From IMG/VR virus record IMGVR_UViG_3300008116_003133, positions 1 through 21,974 of that record: a stretch of DNA of 21,974 nucleotides. One strand, given 5' to 3'. A program made the position numbers and the translations under genes. Source of the DNA: a virus. Under the pieces are notes generated by a model. It ran no database searches and was not told the DNA's origin. It was given only the letters and a program-made list of their open reading frames with translations. Below are positions 15,434-21,974 of the stretch, piece after piece (within the stretch, counting starts at the first letter, position 1; each line of letters starts with the position of its first letter).

Positions 15434-15836
15434 TCACGCCCCTCAACTGATAAGTTCGTGAGTTTAGTTCTTTTAGTATTGCTTGACATACCTCTACGAT
15501 TTCTTCATGAAGAAGTTTTCGTACAAGGTACTTATTGACATCATCATCTGCTTCTAGATATGTATTGACTTCGGATTTGAGTGTATATGGAAACGGTTGC
15601 CAACCATGTTGTTTCAGTTCTTCTTCATCAAGTTTACCTGTATAGTACTCCCATTTTAACTTACGCCATTTATTATACTGAAACTCTGCTTCTTTGGCTA
15701 ATAACCGATGTGAAGATAGAATATGCAGATATTTGGAATGCAATTTTGGAATGTCAATCAGTGCCTTACCTGGTTCGGTGCGGTCAATATTAGCATCCGC
15801 AGTCCACATTTGTAATACTTCGTCAAGTTTGCTCAT
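15402..15836 (-). CDS. uvsY: Recombination mediator UvsY
   Basis: UvsY loads the UvsX recombinase onto single-stranded DNA covered with gp32. The 144-residue protein aligns by pattern with T4 UvsY (137 aa): an N-terminal helix, then RLLAKEAEFQYNKWRKLKWE (44-63), YYTGKLDEEEL (64-74), and the segment YTLKSEVNTYLEADDDVNKY, comparable to T4 KSEMKTVLSADKDV. Position directly before uvsW supports the call. The start has an excellent AAGGGAG ribosome site seven bases upstream, and a host-type promoter precedes it. Confidence 0.88.
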   Translation of the reverse strand: MSKLDEVLQMWTADANIDRTEPGKALIDIPKLHSKYLHILSSHRLLAKEAEFQYNKWRKLKWEYYTGKLDEEELKQHGWQPFPYTLKSEVNTYLEADDDVNKYLVRKLLHEEIVEVCQAILKELNSRTYQLRGVIDWEKFIQGV

Positions 15837-15856
15837 AGTATTTCTCCCTTACGGGA

Positions 15857-15885
15857 ATTATATCACATTTAGAATAATTTTTCTA
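15857..15885 (-). promoter_or_regulatory. Extended -10 promoter for uvsY
   Basis: On the minus strand the -10 TATAAT (15862-15857) is preceded by TGA, making an extended -10 (TGATATAAT). A -35-like TAGAAA (15885-15880; four of six matches) lies 17 bases upstream. The predicted start near 15850 leaves a leader of about 14 bases that begins close to the ribosome site. It overlaps the end of the tail-tube-like gene and lies downstream of the gp23 terminator. Confidence 0.65.
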
Positions 15886-16408
15886 CGTTATAATAGGTAA
15901 ATCTGAAAGTAGCGTCGGCAGTAACAATGGTATCTGGCGTATCGGTTGTAGATACCACAAAACCAGATATTGAGATAGGGAATAAATCTTTGAAGTTGAA
16001 GCGGTAGTACGGTTTGTTTGATGCAGAAAGAATAGTTACAGAGCCATCTGAATATTGTGGTGTTTTTGTTACTTGTGCTGAATTGAACTGAGTCAATTTA
16101 TTCAGATTCTTATACTCTTCATACTCGGTAGGGAATGTCATAGCACGAATCCAATCGTGTATTTCTAACCACGAAAGCATCTCGGCATCAACAATAAAGG
16201 TAATGTTGAGTACATCGTAGATACTCTTTTCACCTGGTGCATATAGTTCAACAAATGGATTCTGTACAGGAATCTCTGATGTTGAAAGACCTGGTAATGA
16301 AATAGTCTGACAAAAGTATTGTAGATTAGGTGCACGTGAAAAGTTCAGCGTGAACTTATTCGGCTGTAGACTATTTGGATTGGTTGGATTGCGTGTTAGA
16401 ACTGTCAT
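15869..16408 (-). CDS. Tail-tube-fold virion protein (gp19/gp3-type) between gp23 and uvsY
   Basis: The ATG at 16408 gives 179 residues (an in-frame GTG at 16441 lies inside the terminator stem and is rejected). The pattern YFCQTISLPGLS, then IPVQNPFVELYAPGEKSIYD, LNITFIVDAEM, WLEIHDWIRAMTFP and a closing strand TFRFTYYNVE resembles the T4 tail-tube family (gp19, with gp48 and gp54), where similar cysteine/LP and LxWP blocks occur. In related aquatic phages the gene in this place, between gp23 and uvsY, is as I recall often annotated as gp3 (tail completion). The exact role, tube-like adaptor or tail terminator, cannot be decided by eye. No good ribosome site precedes it; an ATAAATA late-like box lies only five bases before the start. 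Confidence 0.7.
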   Translation of the reverse strand: MTVLTRNPTNPNSLQPNKFTLNFSRAPNLQYFCQTISLPGLSTSEIPVQNPFVELYAPGEKSIYDVLNITFIVDAEMLSWLEIHDWIRAMTFPTEYEEYKNLNKLTQFNSAQVTKTPQYSDGSVTILSASNKPYYRFNFKDLFPISISGFVVSTTDTPDTIVTADATFRFTYYNVEKLF

Positions 16409-16413
16409 ATCTC

Positions 16414-16421
16414 TATTTATG
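16414..16421 (-). promoter_or_regulatory. Imperfect late-promoter box before the tail-tube-like gene
   Basis: CATAAATA differs by one base from the T4 late box TATAAATA. It lies between the gp23 terminator and the tail gene. With the usual spacing, transcription would begin at or beside the ATG (16408), leaving no leader. Function is uncertain. Confidence 0.35.
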
Positions 16422-16427
16422 TGCCAT

Positions 16428-16454
16428 AAAAAAAGAGGCACCCGAAGGTGCCTC
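16428..16454 (-). terminator. Rho-independent terminator after gp23
   Basis: The minus strand reads an 8-bp perfect stem GAGGCACC / GGTGCCTC closed by the stable loop TTCG (C-UUCG-G), followed by seven T residues. It lies about 30 bases after the gp23 stop and separates capsid genes from the tail gene and uvsY. Confidence 0.95.
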
Positions 16455-16484
16455 TCTAAATCCCACTCTACGGTGGTTATTTTA

Positions 16485-17828
16485 TTACATCAAGTTCGCA
16501 ATACGGAAACCACGGTAGTAGTTGTTGCTCTGAGTATTCAGAGTACCAAGACCTTGTGTTGTACCTTCTGCGAATGGGTTAGCAACTAGACCATAACGTG
16601 TCTTGAAGCCAATCTTTGGTTGGAAAGTACCAGTATCAACTGCACGAACCATTTGTAGAGGTACGTATGGGCAGTAGAACATACCAGCATCGTATGCGTT
16701 TGTGCCTTTGAAACCAACTACAGCAAACTCAGATGTTGAGCCTGTTGGGAAGTATGGATCAATGTATACTTTGATACGACCGAAGATTGTACCAGCAAAT
16801 GTGTTACCAGTATCGTCAACTGTCAGTGATACTTGACCAGCTAATGCTGAGTTATAGTCAAGAATACCAGACATTGCAAGTGCAGATGCTACGTCTGAAG
16901 AACAGATAACGATGTTACCTTTACCACGACGAGTCAACTTAGCGATCTGGTTAGCTTCACGTTCAATTTGGAATGCAAGACCTTTGATCTTTTCAACCAT
17001 CCAACGACCGTTTGAGTCAGTGTCAAGATTGAATGCACCAGCAGTTGTTGTACCTGCTTGGCAACCAGGCTTAGCGATTCTGTAGATTGTGCGGATAACT
17101 TCACGGTTGATTTCAGCAAGAATCTCAGCAGACAGAATGTTTGCTAGTTCTGTTTCAGCATCTAGACCATGAACTGCTTTCAAGTCTTGTGCAAGTTCCA
17201 TTGAGTATTCTGCTTTTAGGGCACGTGTACGTGCTGTTACAGTAACTTTCTCAATTGAGAATGCCATTTCTTGGAATGTATTACCAGCAGCACCGTCACC
17301 TAATGCTTCAGCAGAGCCAGTTGTCATTGCACCACCAGGAGCAGCATTACCTGTGAACAGATAATCTGTTGTGTTACCAGAAATGCTCATTGAAGATGCA
17401 GCAATAGCGCCGTTAGCACCAGAGAATGCTGTGTTAGCTTCGTTGTAGAATGCTTCTGTACCGCCTTGTGATGAGTAACGTGTACGCATCGCAAAGATCA
17501 GACCTGTAGGACCTGTCATTGGCTGAACGCCGCAAACGTCATACGCAATCAGATTAGGTAATGAACGACGAACTAAGCTGATAAGAATTGGATCAAAACC
17601 AGCTACAGGACCAGCAGCAGCAGCAGAACCACTGAAACCACCTGTACCAGCAAAATTAGTTGGTGAACCTGCTTCTTGAAGAATGTGACCTTCTTTGATC
17701 ATTTCTTGAGCTTGGTTCTCAAGAATAACTGCTGTTACCGCTTTACGGTATGGGTCAGCAATTTTAGGCATATCTGGATGATCCAGAACGCTTTCCCATT
17801 TAGTTTGTAGATTTTCAGACAAATACAT
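16485..17828 (-). CDS. 23: Major capsid protein gp23
   Basis: gp23 builds the hexamers of the head. The protein has 447 residues, shorter than T4 gp23 (521). The N-terminal segment MYLSENLQTKWESVLDH, the block FDPILISLVRRSLPNLIAYD (78-97) and VQPMTGPTGLIFAMRTRYSS (100-119) are typical of the family. A gp21 cleavage site LQE|A after E52 would release a 52-residue propeptide, as T4 gp23 is processed at a comparable I/L-x-E site. The C-terminal part (VRAVDTGTFQPKIGFKTRYG) is also conserved. The ATG has AAGGAGA upstream. The gene follows gp22 by 23 bases, with no exact late box between them, and ends at a strong terminator. Confidence 0.96.
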   Translation of the reverse strand: MYLSENLQTKWESVLDHPDMPKIADPYRKAVTAVILENQAQEMIKEGHILQEAGSPTNFAGTGGFSGSAAAAGPVAGFDPILISLVRRSLPNLIAYDVCGVQPMTGPTGLIFAMRTRYSSQGGTEAFYNEANTAFSGANGAIAASSMSISGNTTDYLFTGNAAPGGAMTTGSAEALGDGAAGNTFQEMAFSIEKVTVTARTRALKAEYSMELAQDLKAVHGLDAETELANILSAEILAEINREVIRTIYRIAKPGCQAGTTTAGAFNLDTDSNGRWMVEKIKGLAFQIEREANQIAKLTRRGKGNIVICSSDVASALAMSGILDYNSALAGQVSLTVDDTGNTFAGTIFGRIKVYIDPYFPTGSTSEFAVVGFKGTNAYDAGMFYCPYVPLQMVRAVDTGTFQPKIGFKTRYGLVANPFAEGTTQGLGTLNTQSNNYYRGFRIANLM

Positions 17829-17851
17829 CTTTGTATCTCCTTATTTTATTT

Positions 17852-18946
17852 TTAGATTTTGATTTTAGAAATCGCTTGTGCAACAGAAGCAACATATGGA
17901 TCAGCGGCAACTTTCTTTGCGCTTCCATCGTCCTCAACTTCTTCATGCAATTGTGAAGCATCGGCTTTCTTTACGCCAGATGGGAAATAGTTCTCACGGA
18001 TTGTCTCAAGTTTTTCTGTGAACTCTTCCTCTGTGGAGAATTCTACACTCTCTGCAAGTGACTTAATTTTTTCTACTTGAGTTGCTGTAAGACCTTCGCA
18101 TACTTCATTCACAAGTTGTGCTTTGATTGCTTCAGTAAGTTGTTTTTTATACTGAACATTTGCTTCAATTTCTTCATTCAGTTTTACTTCCAGTTCTTCA
18201 ACTTTAGACGCTAGTTCATCTACAAGTTCTACTTTATCTTCTGGAACGTTGATATAGTTTTCAGCAAATAGATTACGCAGACCAGCAATAAAATCTTCTG
18301 TGATTTCGGAACGTAGACCGCTTTCAATTGCGATTTCGTTTTCTTCCATCCATTGTTCTACCACGTAGTTTAGGTAGTCATCTACTTTTTCTGTTAGTTC
18401 GTCACGGATAGCACTAACTGCTTCTTCCAATTGACCAGCATACTCTGCTTCAAGTTGTTCTTGGATCTGTGCAACACGGTCAAATACACGTGCTTCAAAG
18501 ATTGTAGCAGCTTTTGCTTTGAAATCTTCCGAGATGTTTGAATCGTCAGCGAACAATGAAGCAACATCTTCTTTCATCTGTGCTTTCATTTCTTCAACTG
18601 CTGCATCATCATCTACCAACTCTTCGTCATCACGTTCTTCTTCTTCTGCCATCTTGTTTGTACCTGAACCCGGCTTCATGTTCTTGTCGCCAAGTTGAAC
18701 ATCACTAGATGCTGCTGATGATTTAGTTGTAGGTGCAGAAGCACTATTGGATGCTTTGTTTGATAACTTAGCTGAGTTGTCATCAGGCTTATAATTTTGT
18801 GGTGTTGGACCACCTAAATCTTCTGGTGTAGTTGAATTGCCTGGAGCAATGTGACCAGATAATTTAGGCATTGGCATACCACCAGCTGACTTCTTGCTTC
18901 CTGCAAGAATTTCTGCTGCGGCTTCCATTAGTTTAGTTGTTGCCAT
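17852..18946 (-). CDS. 22: Prohead scaffold protein gp22
   Basis: gp22 forms the core on which the prohead is built and is then cut up by gp21. The 364-residue protein is longer than T4 gp22 (269). Residues 15-120 are low-complexity (Ser, Gly, Pro, Lys, then very acidic). The rest is a long, charged helical region with coiled-coil character; WMEENEIAIESGLRSEITED (199-218) is the conserved block that identifies gp22. Several gp21-type sites (L/I-x-E) occur, for example LME|A near residue 8, LEE|A near 175, LTE|A and LAE|S further on. A T4 late box lies 23-30 bases upstream and an AAGGAG ribosome site near the ATG. Confidence 0.92.
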   Translation of the reverse strand: MATTKLMEAAAEILAGSKKSAGGMPMPKLSGHIAPGNSTTPEDLGGPTPQNYKPDDNSAKLSNKASNSASAPTTKSSAASSDVQLGDKNMKPGSGTNKMAEEEERDDEELVDDDAAVEEMKAQMKEDVASLFADDSNISEDFKAKAATIFEARVFDRVAQIQEQLEAEYAGQLEEAVSAIRDELTEKVDDYLNYVVEQWMEENEIAIESGLRSEITEDFIAGLRNLFAENYINVPEDKVELVDELASKVEELEVKLNEEIEANVQYKKQLTEAIKAQLVNEVCEGLTATQVEKIKSLAESVEFSTEEEFTEKLETIRENYFPSGVKKADASQLHEEVEDDGSAKKVAADPYVASVAQAISKIKI

Positions 18947-18968
18947 TGAATATCTCCTTATGATTTCT

Positions 18969-18976
18969 TATTTATA
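18969..18976 (-). promoter_or_regulatory. T4-type late promoter for gp22-gp23
   Basis: The minus strand contains an exact TATAAATA, the late box recognised by gp55-RNA polymerase, in the gap between gp21 and gp22. The predicted start near 18962 precedes the AAGGAG site and the gp22 ATG (18946). It would allow extra expression of scaffold and capsid. Confidence 0.85.
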
Positions 18977-18980
18977 AAAT

Positions 18981-19631
18981 TTAGAGTTTTCGTAGGAAGT
19001 TTTCGAAAAGTTGCAATCCAACAGCCTCGACTTCTCTGCGTGATGCTTTACGAATCTGTTGCTTAGAATAGTCAATATCCGATTCAACGAAACGACCCTC
19101 TACAAACATCCACTCTTTGTTTTCCATAATACCCTGAACAAATGCACCAGGAGCAGATGGGTCAGCAACGATATCAGCAGCAGTTGCAAGGCGCAAATCA
19201 TCTTGTACTAGATTGTAACCTTCCTTTGTCATAACGACAGAACCTAAAGCACGTGAAGATACACCTAGATTGACGCCAGATTCAATAAGATTCTTAGCAA
19301 TCAAACCATATGGTGTTTCCATGATCAGTGCTTTACCGACAAATGTATTGCCATTCTCTACCAAACTTGTAATCTTGTGTGACACACGTTCTAGATTTAG
19401 TGAAGGTGTGTCAGGGTGTCCTAGTTCACCAAGTGCACGATTTGTTTTGATGTAATCATCAGTGTATCGTGTTACTTCTTGGCGCAACGTATCCATTTTG
19501 TACATACGATTGTTGCGATTTACTGTATCGCCAACCAGAAATGTGCCTTCAATGTATAGTTGTTTTCTACCATCTTCTGTTTTTTCGGTAAGATATCTTA
19601 CCTCTTCAATGTGTTCTTTGATGAGTTTCAT
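18981..19631 (-). CDS. 21: Prohead core protease gp21
   Basis: gp21 is the serine protease (family U9 in older classification) that matures the T4-type prohead by cutting scaffold, core proteins and gp23 after (L/I)xE. The 216 residues show the His motif GELGHPD with H72, and the Ser motif GVSSRALGS with S125 or S126. TFLVGDTVNRNNRMY (30-44) is also typical of the family. The start codon overlaps the stop of the preceding gene by one base (TAATG), and a GGAG lies about 10 bases upstream. The gene is in the canonical place before gp22 and gp23. Confidence 0.95.
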   Translation of the reverse strand: MKLIKEHIEEVRYLTEKTEDGRKQLYIEGTFLVGDTVNRNNRMYKMDTLRQEVTRYTDDYIKTNRALGELGHPDTPSLNLERVSHKITSLVENGNTFVGKALIMETPYGLIAKNLIESGVNLGVSSRALGSVVMTKEGYNLVQDDLRLATAADIVADPSAPGAFVQGIMENKEWMFVEGRFVESDIDYSKQQIRKASRREVEAVGLQLFENFLRKL

Positions 19632-19993
19632 TATAGAGATACTCCTGTATATGGATCAACATTGTATGTTGCAATCTTAGCTAGATGCAGAATTACAGTT
19701 CCGCCTGTATTGATTTCAATTACAATGCTTTGATTATTATTGTTTGCCACTGAGTAACCATATGAATCAAAATCCATGTCACCACCATTTTGCAGTGCTA
19801 ACATTGGCACACCGTTTCTTGTGATACGAATGTTACCGTTTGTTGACCATAAAACGTGTTTGATATCAGCAGCAGTAACAGTTTCGGTTGTAGCATTTGC
19901 TCTTAGATTATTGAGAGTAATTGTATATGTTCCAGGATCAACTGCACGAACAATAGAAGAACCTCTCAGTGTATTTGTAATTTCAAATGGCAT
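19631..19993 (-). CDS. Beta-rich head-region protein, unknown function (120 aa)
   Basis: I recall similar short proteins (ITN-LRGS-IVR-VDPGTYT) near the head genes of aquatic T4-like phages, but no function. The 120 residues alternate short strands and turns: IVRAVDPGTYTITLNNLR, TAADIKHVLWSTNGNIRITR, PMLALQNGGDMDFDSYGYSV and QSIVIEINTGGTVILHLAKI. This is a pattern of a small beta sandwich, as in capsid decoration or fibre-like proteins. There is no cleavage motif, signal peptide or membrane segment. It sits between the basic core protein and the protease; its stop overlaps the gp21 start. It may be a minor head or decoration protein, which is inference only. Confidence 0.7.
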   Translation of the reverse strand: MPFEITNTLRGSSIVRAVDPGTYTITLNNLRANATTETVTAADIKHVLWSTNGNIRITRNGVPMLALQNGGDMDFDSYGYSVANNNNQSIVIEINTGGTVILHLAKIATYNVDPYTGVSL

Positions 19994-19994
19994 T

Positions 19995-20456
19995 TTATTT
20001 TAGTCCCATAGCTTTACGACGGCGCATTGACATCTTTCTTTTTAGCAATGTGCGTCTTAGTTTACTTTTTCTGGTTGTTTTCCAAGAACGTTTTAGCAAA
20101 CGTGCTTTACGTAATCTTACTGTTGCTGGTATACGACGAACGGTACTACCAGACATACGATAACCTTTTAGTCCAGACTTCTTGACATTACGCTGGACTA
20201 TAATACGACCTTTTTTGTTACGACGAATGCGGCGTCTTATCTTTAGTATGCGCCCCATCTTAACGATGTTTGGATTGCGTTTCTTTGCAGCTTCTTCCAA
20301 TACTTCTTCGTCAACTTCAATCTCTTCAAACATCTCATCAACAATATACGGCTTTGCTTCTTCCATTTTGATAGAAGCAATGTCATTCAAACGCTCAAAG
20401 ATTAGTTCTTTGGCTTCGTCTAATTTATTCTGTAGAATTAAGTCTACAAAATTCAT
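19995..20456 (-). CDS. Basic prohead core protein with acidic, probably gp21-cleaved N-terminus
   Basis: I choose the ATG at 20456 (153 residues) over the in-frame TTG at 20468, because GGAA lies about 8 bases before this ATG. Residues 1-55 are acidic and helical (MNFVDLILQNKLDEAKELIF, then EMFEEIEVDEEVLEE). A gp21-type site LEE|A follows E55. The remaining 98 residues contain 41 Lys or Arg and no Asp or Glu (for example ILKIRRRIRRNKKGR and RRTLLKRKMSMRRRK). This resembles core or internal proteins of T4-like heads, which are delivered with the scaffold, cut by gp21 and left with the DNA. No exact homologue is recognised. It overlaps the preceding gene by 32 bases. Confidence 0.78.
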   Translation of the reverse strand: MNFVDLILQNKLDEAKELIFERLNDIASIKMEEAKPYIVDEMFEEIEVDEEVLEEAAKKRNPNIVKMGRILKIRRRIRRNKKGRIIVQRNVKKSGLKGYRMSGSTVRRIPATVRLRKARLLKRSWKTTRKSKLRRTLLKRKMSMRRRKAMGLK

Positions 20457-21087
20457 ACAATTTTCCAAATGATGATACTGATTCAGTTAGTTGTTGCCAG
20501 AATACTTCTCTGCTGTCATTGTCCAACTGTTCGTATACGTTTATAATTTGTTGTTTTGTTTCTTCATTTAGAGTGATGGAATTACCATCATTCAGTATCA
20601 ATTGTTCCGATTCTGCAAGTTCTTTTACAAATCCTTCTGCTTGAATTACCGGTTGCACAGCAGGACCATATGGTAAACTAAACACACGTTTCAGTTTGTC
20701 ACTCCAGTACAAAGCAATACGTGTACCATCTGGATATAATCTTACTGCTTTGCGTTTGATTACCAAAATTACTGGTGGATCTGGAACTAATGGAGTATCC
20801 ATCGGTCCTTCATTTAGTTCCACATCTTCACGCACTGCTTGTCTTGCTTTGGTATAAATCTGTTTGTTATTAGCAATCAAATCTGCCATGCGATTGAATA
20901 AATTACGCATGATTTCACGGTCAGCATTGTTGAACACAGGACGTTCTTCAGCCATCTTGTCTAAGATTTTATGAATACGATTCAACTGTGCTTTGTTTGC
21001 CAAACCTGCACGAACAAGAGCGTCAAACTTGGAATAGTCCGACTTTTCTTCTTCAACGATAGATTTGAACTCTAATAAGGATCTCAT
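20425..21087 (-). CDS. Conserved head-region protein (220 aa), in the place of T4 gp68
   Basis: The 220-residue product has a helical N-terminus, MRSLLEFKSIVEEEKSDYSK followed by LVRAGLANKAQLNRIHKILD, which I recall from marine T4-like phages near the head genes. The middle contains a strand-rich segment (PVILVIKRKAVRLYPDG, RIALYWSDKLKRVFSLPYGP); the C-terminus is helical. A gp21-type site LNE|G occurs near residue 94. In T4 this place is held by gp68, a 141-residue core protein, but similarity cannot be claimed by eye. The start overlaps the gp67-like stop as ATGA, so the two are coupled. Confidence 0.72.
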   Translation of the reverse strand: MRSLLEFKSIVEEEKSDYSKFDALVRAGLANKAQLNRIHKILDKMAEERPVFNNADREIMRNLFNRMADLIANNKQIYTKARQAVREDVELNEGPMDTPLVPDPPVILVIKRKAVRLYPDGTRIALYWSDKLKRVFSLPYGPAVQPVIQAEGFVKELAESEQLILNDGNSITLNEETKQQIINVYEQLDNDSREVFWQQLTESVSSFGKLYEFCRLNSTE

Positions 21088-21287
21088 TCCTCAGTTACTT
21101 CTTCTTCTTGATCGTCTGTGTTTTCTTCAGACTCTTGCTCTTGCCCGCCAAAAAGAGTTGAAGCGATTTCTTGTTTGCGACCTTGGAGCGCATCGAACGC
21201 TTTCGCTGATAAAACATTTTCTATACCTTCTTTTGCCGAGATGTTATCACCCGCAGCAATATTGTTGATAATATCTTTGATATCCAT
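21084..21287 (-). CDS. 67: Prohead core protein, gp67 (PIP)-like
   Basis: In T4, gp67 (PIP) is a small acidic core protein needed for correct head shape. This 67-residue protein fits in size (T4: 80), position directly after gp20, and pattern: an N-terminal helix (MDIKDIINNIAAGDN), IENVLSAKAFDALQGRKQEI, then a very acidic tail (EQESEENTDDQEEEVTEE). Identification rests on gene order and composition more than on residues. A late promoter box lies about 25 bases upstream, and AAAGG serves as ribosome site. Confidence 0.7.
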   Translation of the reverse strand: MDIKDIINNIAAGDNISAKEGIENVLSAKAFDALQGRKQEIASTLFGGQEQESEENTDDQEEEVTEE

Positions 21288-21298
21288 AATAACCTTTC

Positions 21299-21974
21299 TT
21301 ATCTTCGTCTATTATTTATATTGACCACTGACTTGTTTACCTCATCGTCAAGTTGAGGTGTCAGTGATTCAGGTTCTTCGGCATTTTCTACCGTGTTATC
21401 TTCTGGTTCTGCTTGTGGTTCTACACTTTGTGGTCCACCTAATACAGGACCTTGCATGTCATCTGGTAGAGTTTCTTTTTCTTTTGCAATCTCTTCTTGC
21501 ATTGCTTCAATCTCTTCATCAGTCATCATAAGAATCTTGTTCATGACATAATTATTAGAGAAGTAACGACCAACAAATGGATCAACTAATTGGACCATCT
21601 GGAGTCTGTTCTGTAACAATTCTGCTTCACGCAACTCGGTAAAGTTATTGTCTTTACGGAAGTCATAGTAGATAGATTCTTTGAACTCATCCCACTCTTC
21701 ACGTGTACAGATACCCTTCAATACCAACTGCATTTTTAGTGCATCATCAAACAACTGTGAGAACTTATTACGGAGACGAATAACAAACTTGGCAAACTTC
21801 AGTTCATCACGTGTAATTTCTTGTGAACGACCAAGGCCTGCAAGACCACCTTCTTGTGATTCAAGGCGTGAATAAGGTACGTTTAGAGACTGAAGTAATT
21901 TCTTTTGGAAATACTTTACGTCCTCTAACTCACCAAGATTTTGTCCGGCTGGTAGAGTAGTAATCTCTGTACCT
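21299..21974 (-). CDS. 20: Portal vertex protein gp20 (C-terminal part)
   Basis: Only the last 224 codons are in the window; the frame continues past the right edge without a stop. gp20 forms the dodecameric portal through which DNA is packaged. The segment DVKYFQKKLLQSLNVPYSRL followed by LGRSQEITRDELKFAKFVIR and LRNKFSQLF is the strongly conserved family block (T4 has EITRDELKF at the same place). It is followed by KGICTREEW and DPFVGRYFSNNYVM, then an acidic, glutamate-rich tail. The end contains the late promoter of the next gene. Confidence 0.95.
   Translation of the reverse strand, partial: GTEITTLPAGQNLGELEDVKYFQKKLLQSLNVPYSRLESQEGGLAGLGRSQEITRDELKFAKFVIRLRNKFSQLFDDALKMQLVLKGICTREEWDEFKESIYYDFRKDNNFTELREAELLQNRLQMVQLVDPFVGRYFSNNYVMNKILMMTDEEIEAMQEEIAKEKETLPDDMQGPVLGGPQSVEPQAEPEDNTVENAEEPESLTPQLDDEVNKSVVNINNRRR
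21313..21320 (-). promoter_or_regulatory. T4-type late promoter for the gp67-like gene
   Basis: An exact TATAAATA occurs on the minus strand, inside the final codons of gp20, 25 bases before the gp67-like ATG. The expected start near 21306 leaves a leader of about 19 bases with the AAAGG ribosome site. In T4 the corresponding head genes also have internal late promoters. Confidence 0.82.

Noticed and set aside
15844-15858. Small hairpin TCCC-GTAA-GGGA covering the uvsY ribosome site as a regulatory structure
   Set aside because: Only four base pairs, and the predicted transcript from the nearby promoter begins inside it, so it would not form on that message.
16409-16441. Upstream GTG start for the tail-tube-like gene
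   Set aside because: The extra residues would be encoded by the terminator hairpin and T-run; the ATG at 16408 opens the conserved sequence.
17829-17851. Late promoter directly before gp23
   Set aside because: The gap has an A-rich sequence (AAAAATAAAATA) but no TATAAATA or close match; expression from the gp22 box is sufficient.
20182-20472. Plus-strand frame opposite the basic core protein
   Set aside because: The Ser/Phe-rich product is the complement of a Lys/Arg/Glu-rich gene; no start signal.
1-21974. CRISPR arrays, tRNA genes, insertion sequences, attachment sites
   Set aside because: No direct-repeat array, tRNA-like cloverleaf, transposase or terminal repeats were seen; gaps are too short to hold them.

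Overview
The window looks like part of the genome of a T4-superfamily myovirus, probably infecting an aquatic bacterium. All supported genes lie on the minus strand, packed with short or overlapping junctions (ATGA, TTGA, TAATG). They run from a head-morphogenesis module at the right edge, through recombination and late-transcription genes, to accessory genes at the left. Portal, prohead protease, scaffold, major capsid, UvsY, UvsW, gp55, gp47 and gp46 are recognised from conserved motifs. The host cannot be named: there are no photosynthesis genes, tRNAs or other host markers. The layout (capsid gene, tail gene, uvsY, uvsW, later gp55, gp47, gp46, deformylase, CobT-like protein) resembles marine and freshwater T4-like phages more than coliphage T4.

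Right part (about 16.4-22.0 kb, in reading order from the right edge): portal C-terminus (gp20), a gp67-like core peptide, a 220-aa head-region protein, a strongly basic 153-aa protein with a likely protease-cleaved N-terminus, a 120-aa beta-rich protein, protease gp21, scaffold gp22 and major capsid gp23. Two exact T4-type late promoter boxes (TATAAATA) lie before the gp67-like gene and before gp22. A strong UUCG-loop terminator closes the module after gp23. A tail-tube-fold protein follows, with an imperfect late box at its start.

Middle part (about 7.2-15.9 kb): uvsY and uvsW, preceded by a host-type extended -10 promoter, then a small acidic-tailed protein of possible Sm-like fold. Next comes a six-gene accessory block: cobalamin-type radical SAM enzyme, split TPP-dependent E1-like alpha and beta proteins, GHMP sugar kinase, DegT-family PLP enzyme whose Schiff-base lysine is replaced by histidine, and NAD-dependent epimerase/reductase. 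Together these suggest synthesis of an unusual, possibly branched deoxysugar. The block sits directly upstream of gp55.

Left part (1-7.2 kb): gp47 and gp46 (Mre11/Rad50-like), a peptide deformylase, a small conserved protein, a SAM methyltransferase and a glycosyltransferase resembling the GREB1-like family linked to phage DNA base modification. Then a perfect sigma70-type promoter drives a 59-aa protein and a large CobT-like protein with a metallopeptidase motif and a von Willebrand A domain, cut by the window edge. The most interesting regions are the sugar block (7.8-13.5 kb), the possible DNA-modification trio (1.9-3.9 kb) and the basic head protein (20.0-20.5 kb). No intergenic stretch exceeds 100 bases.
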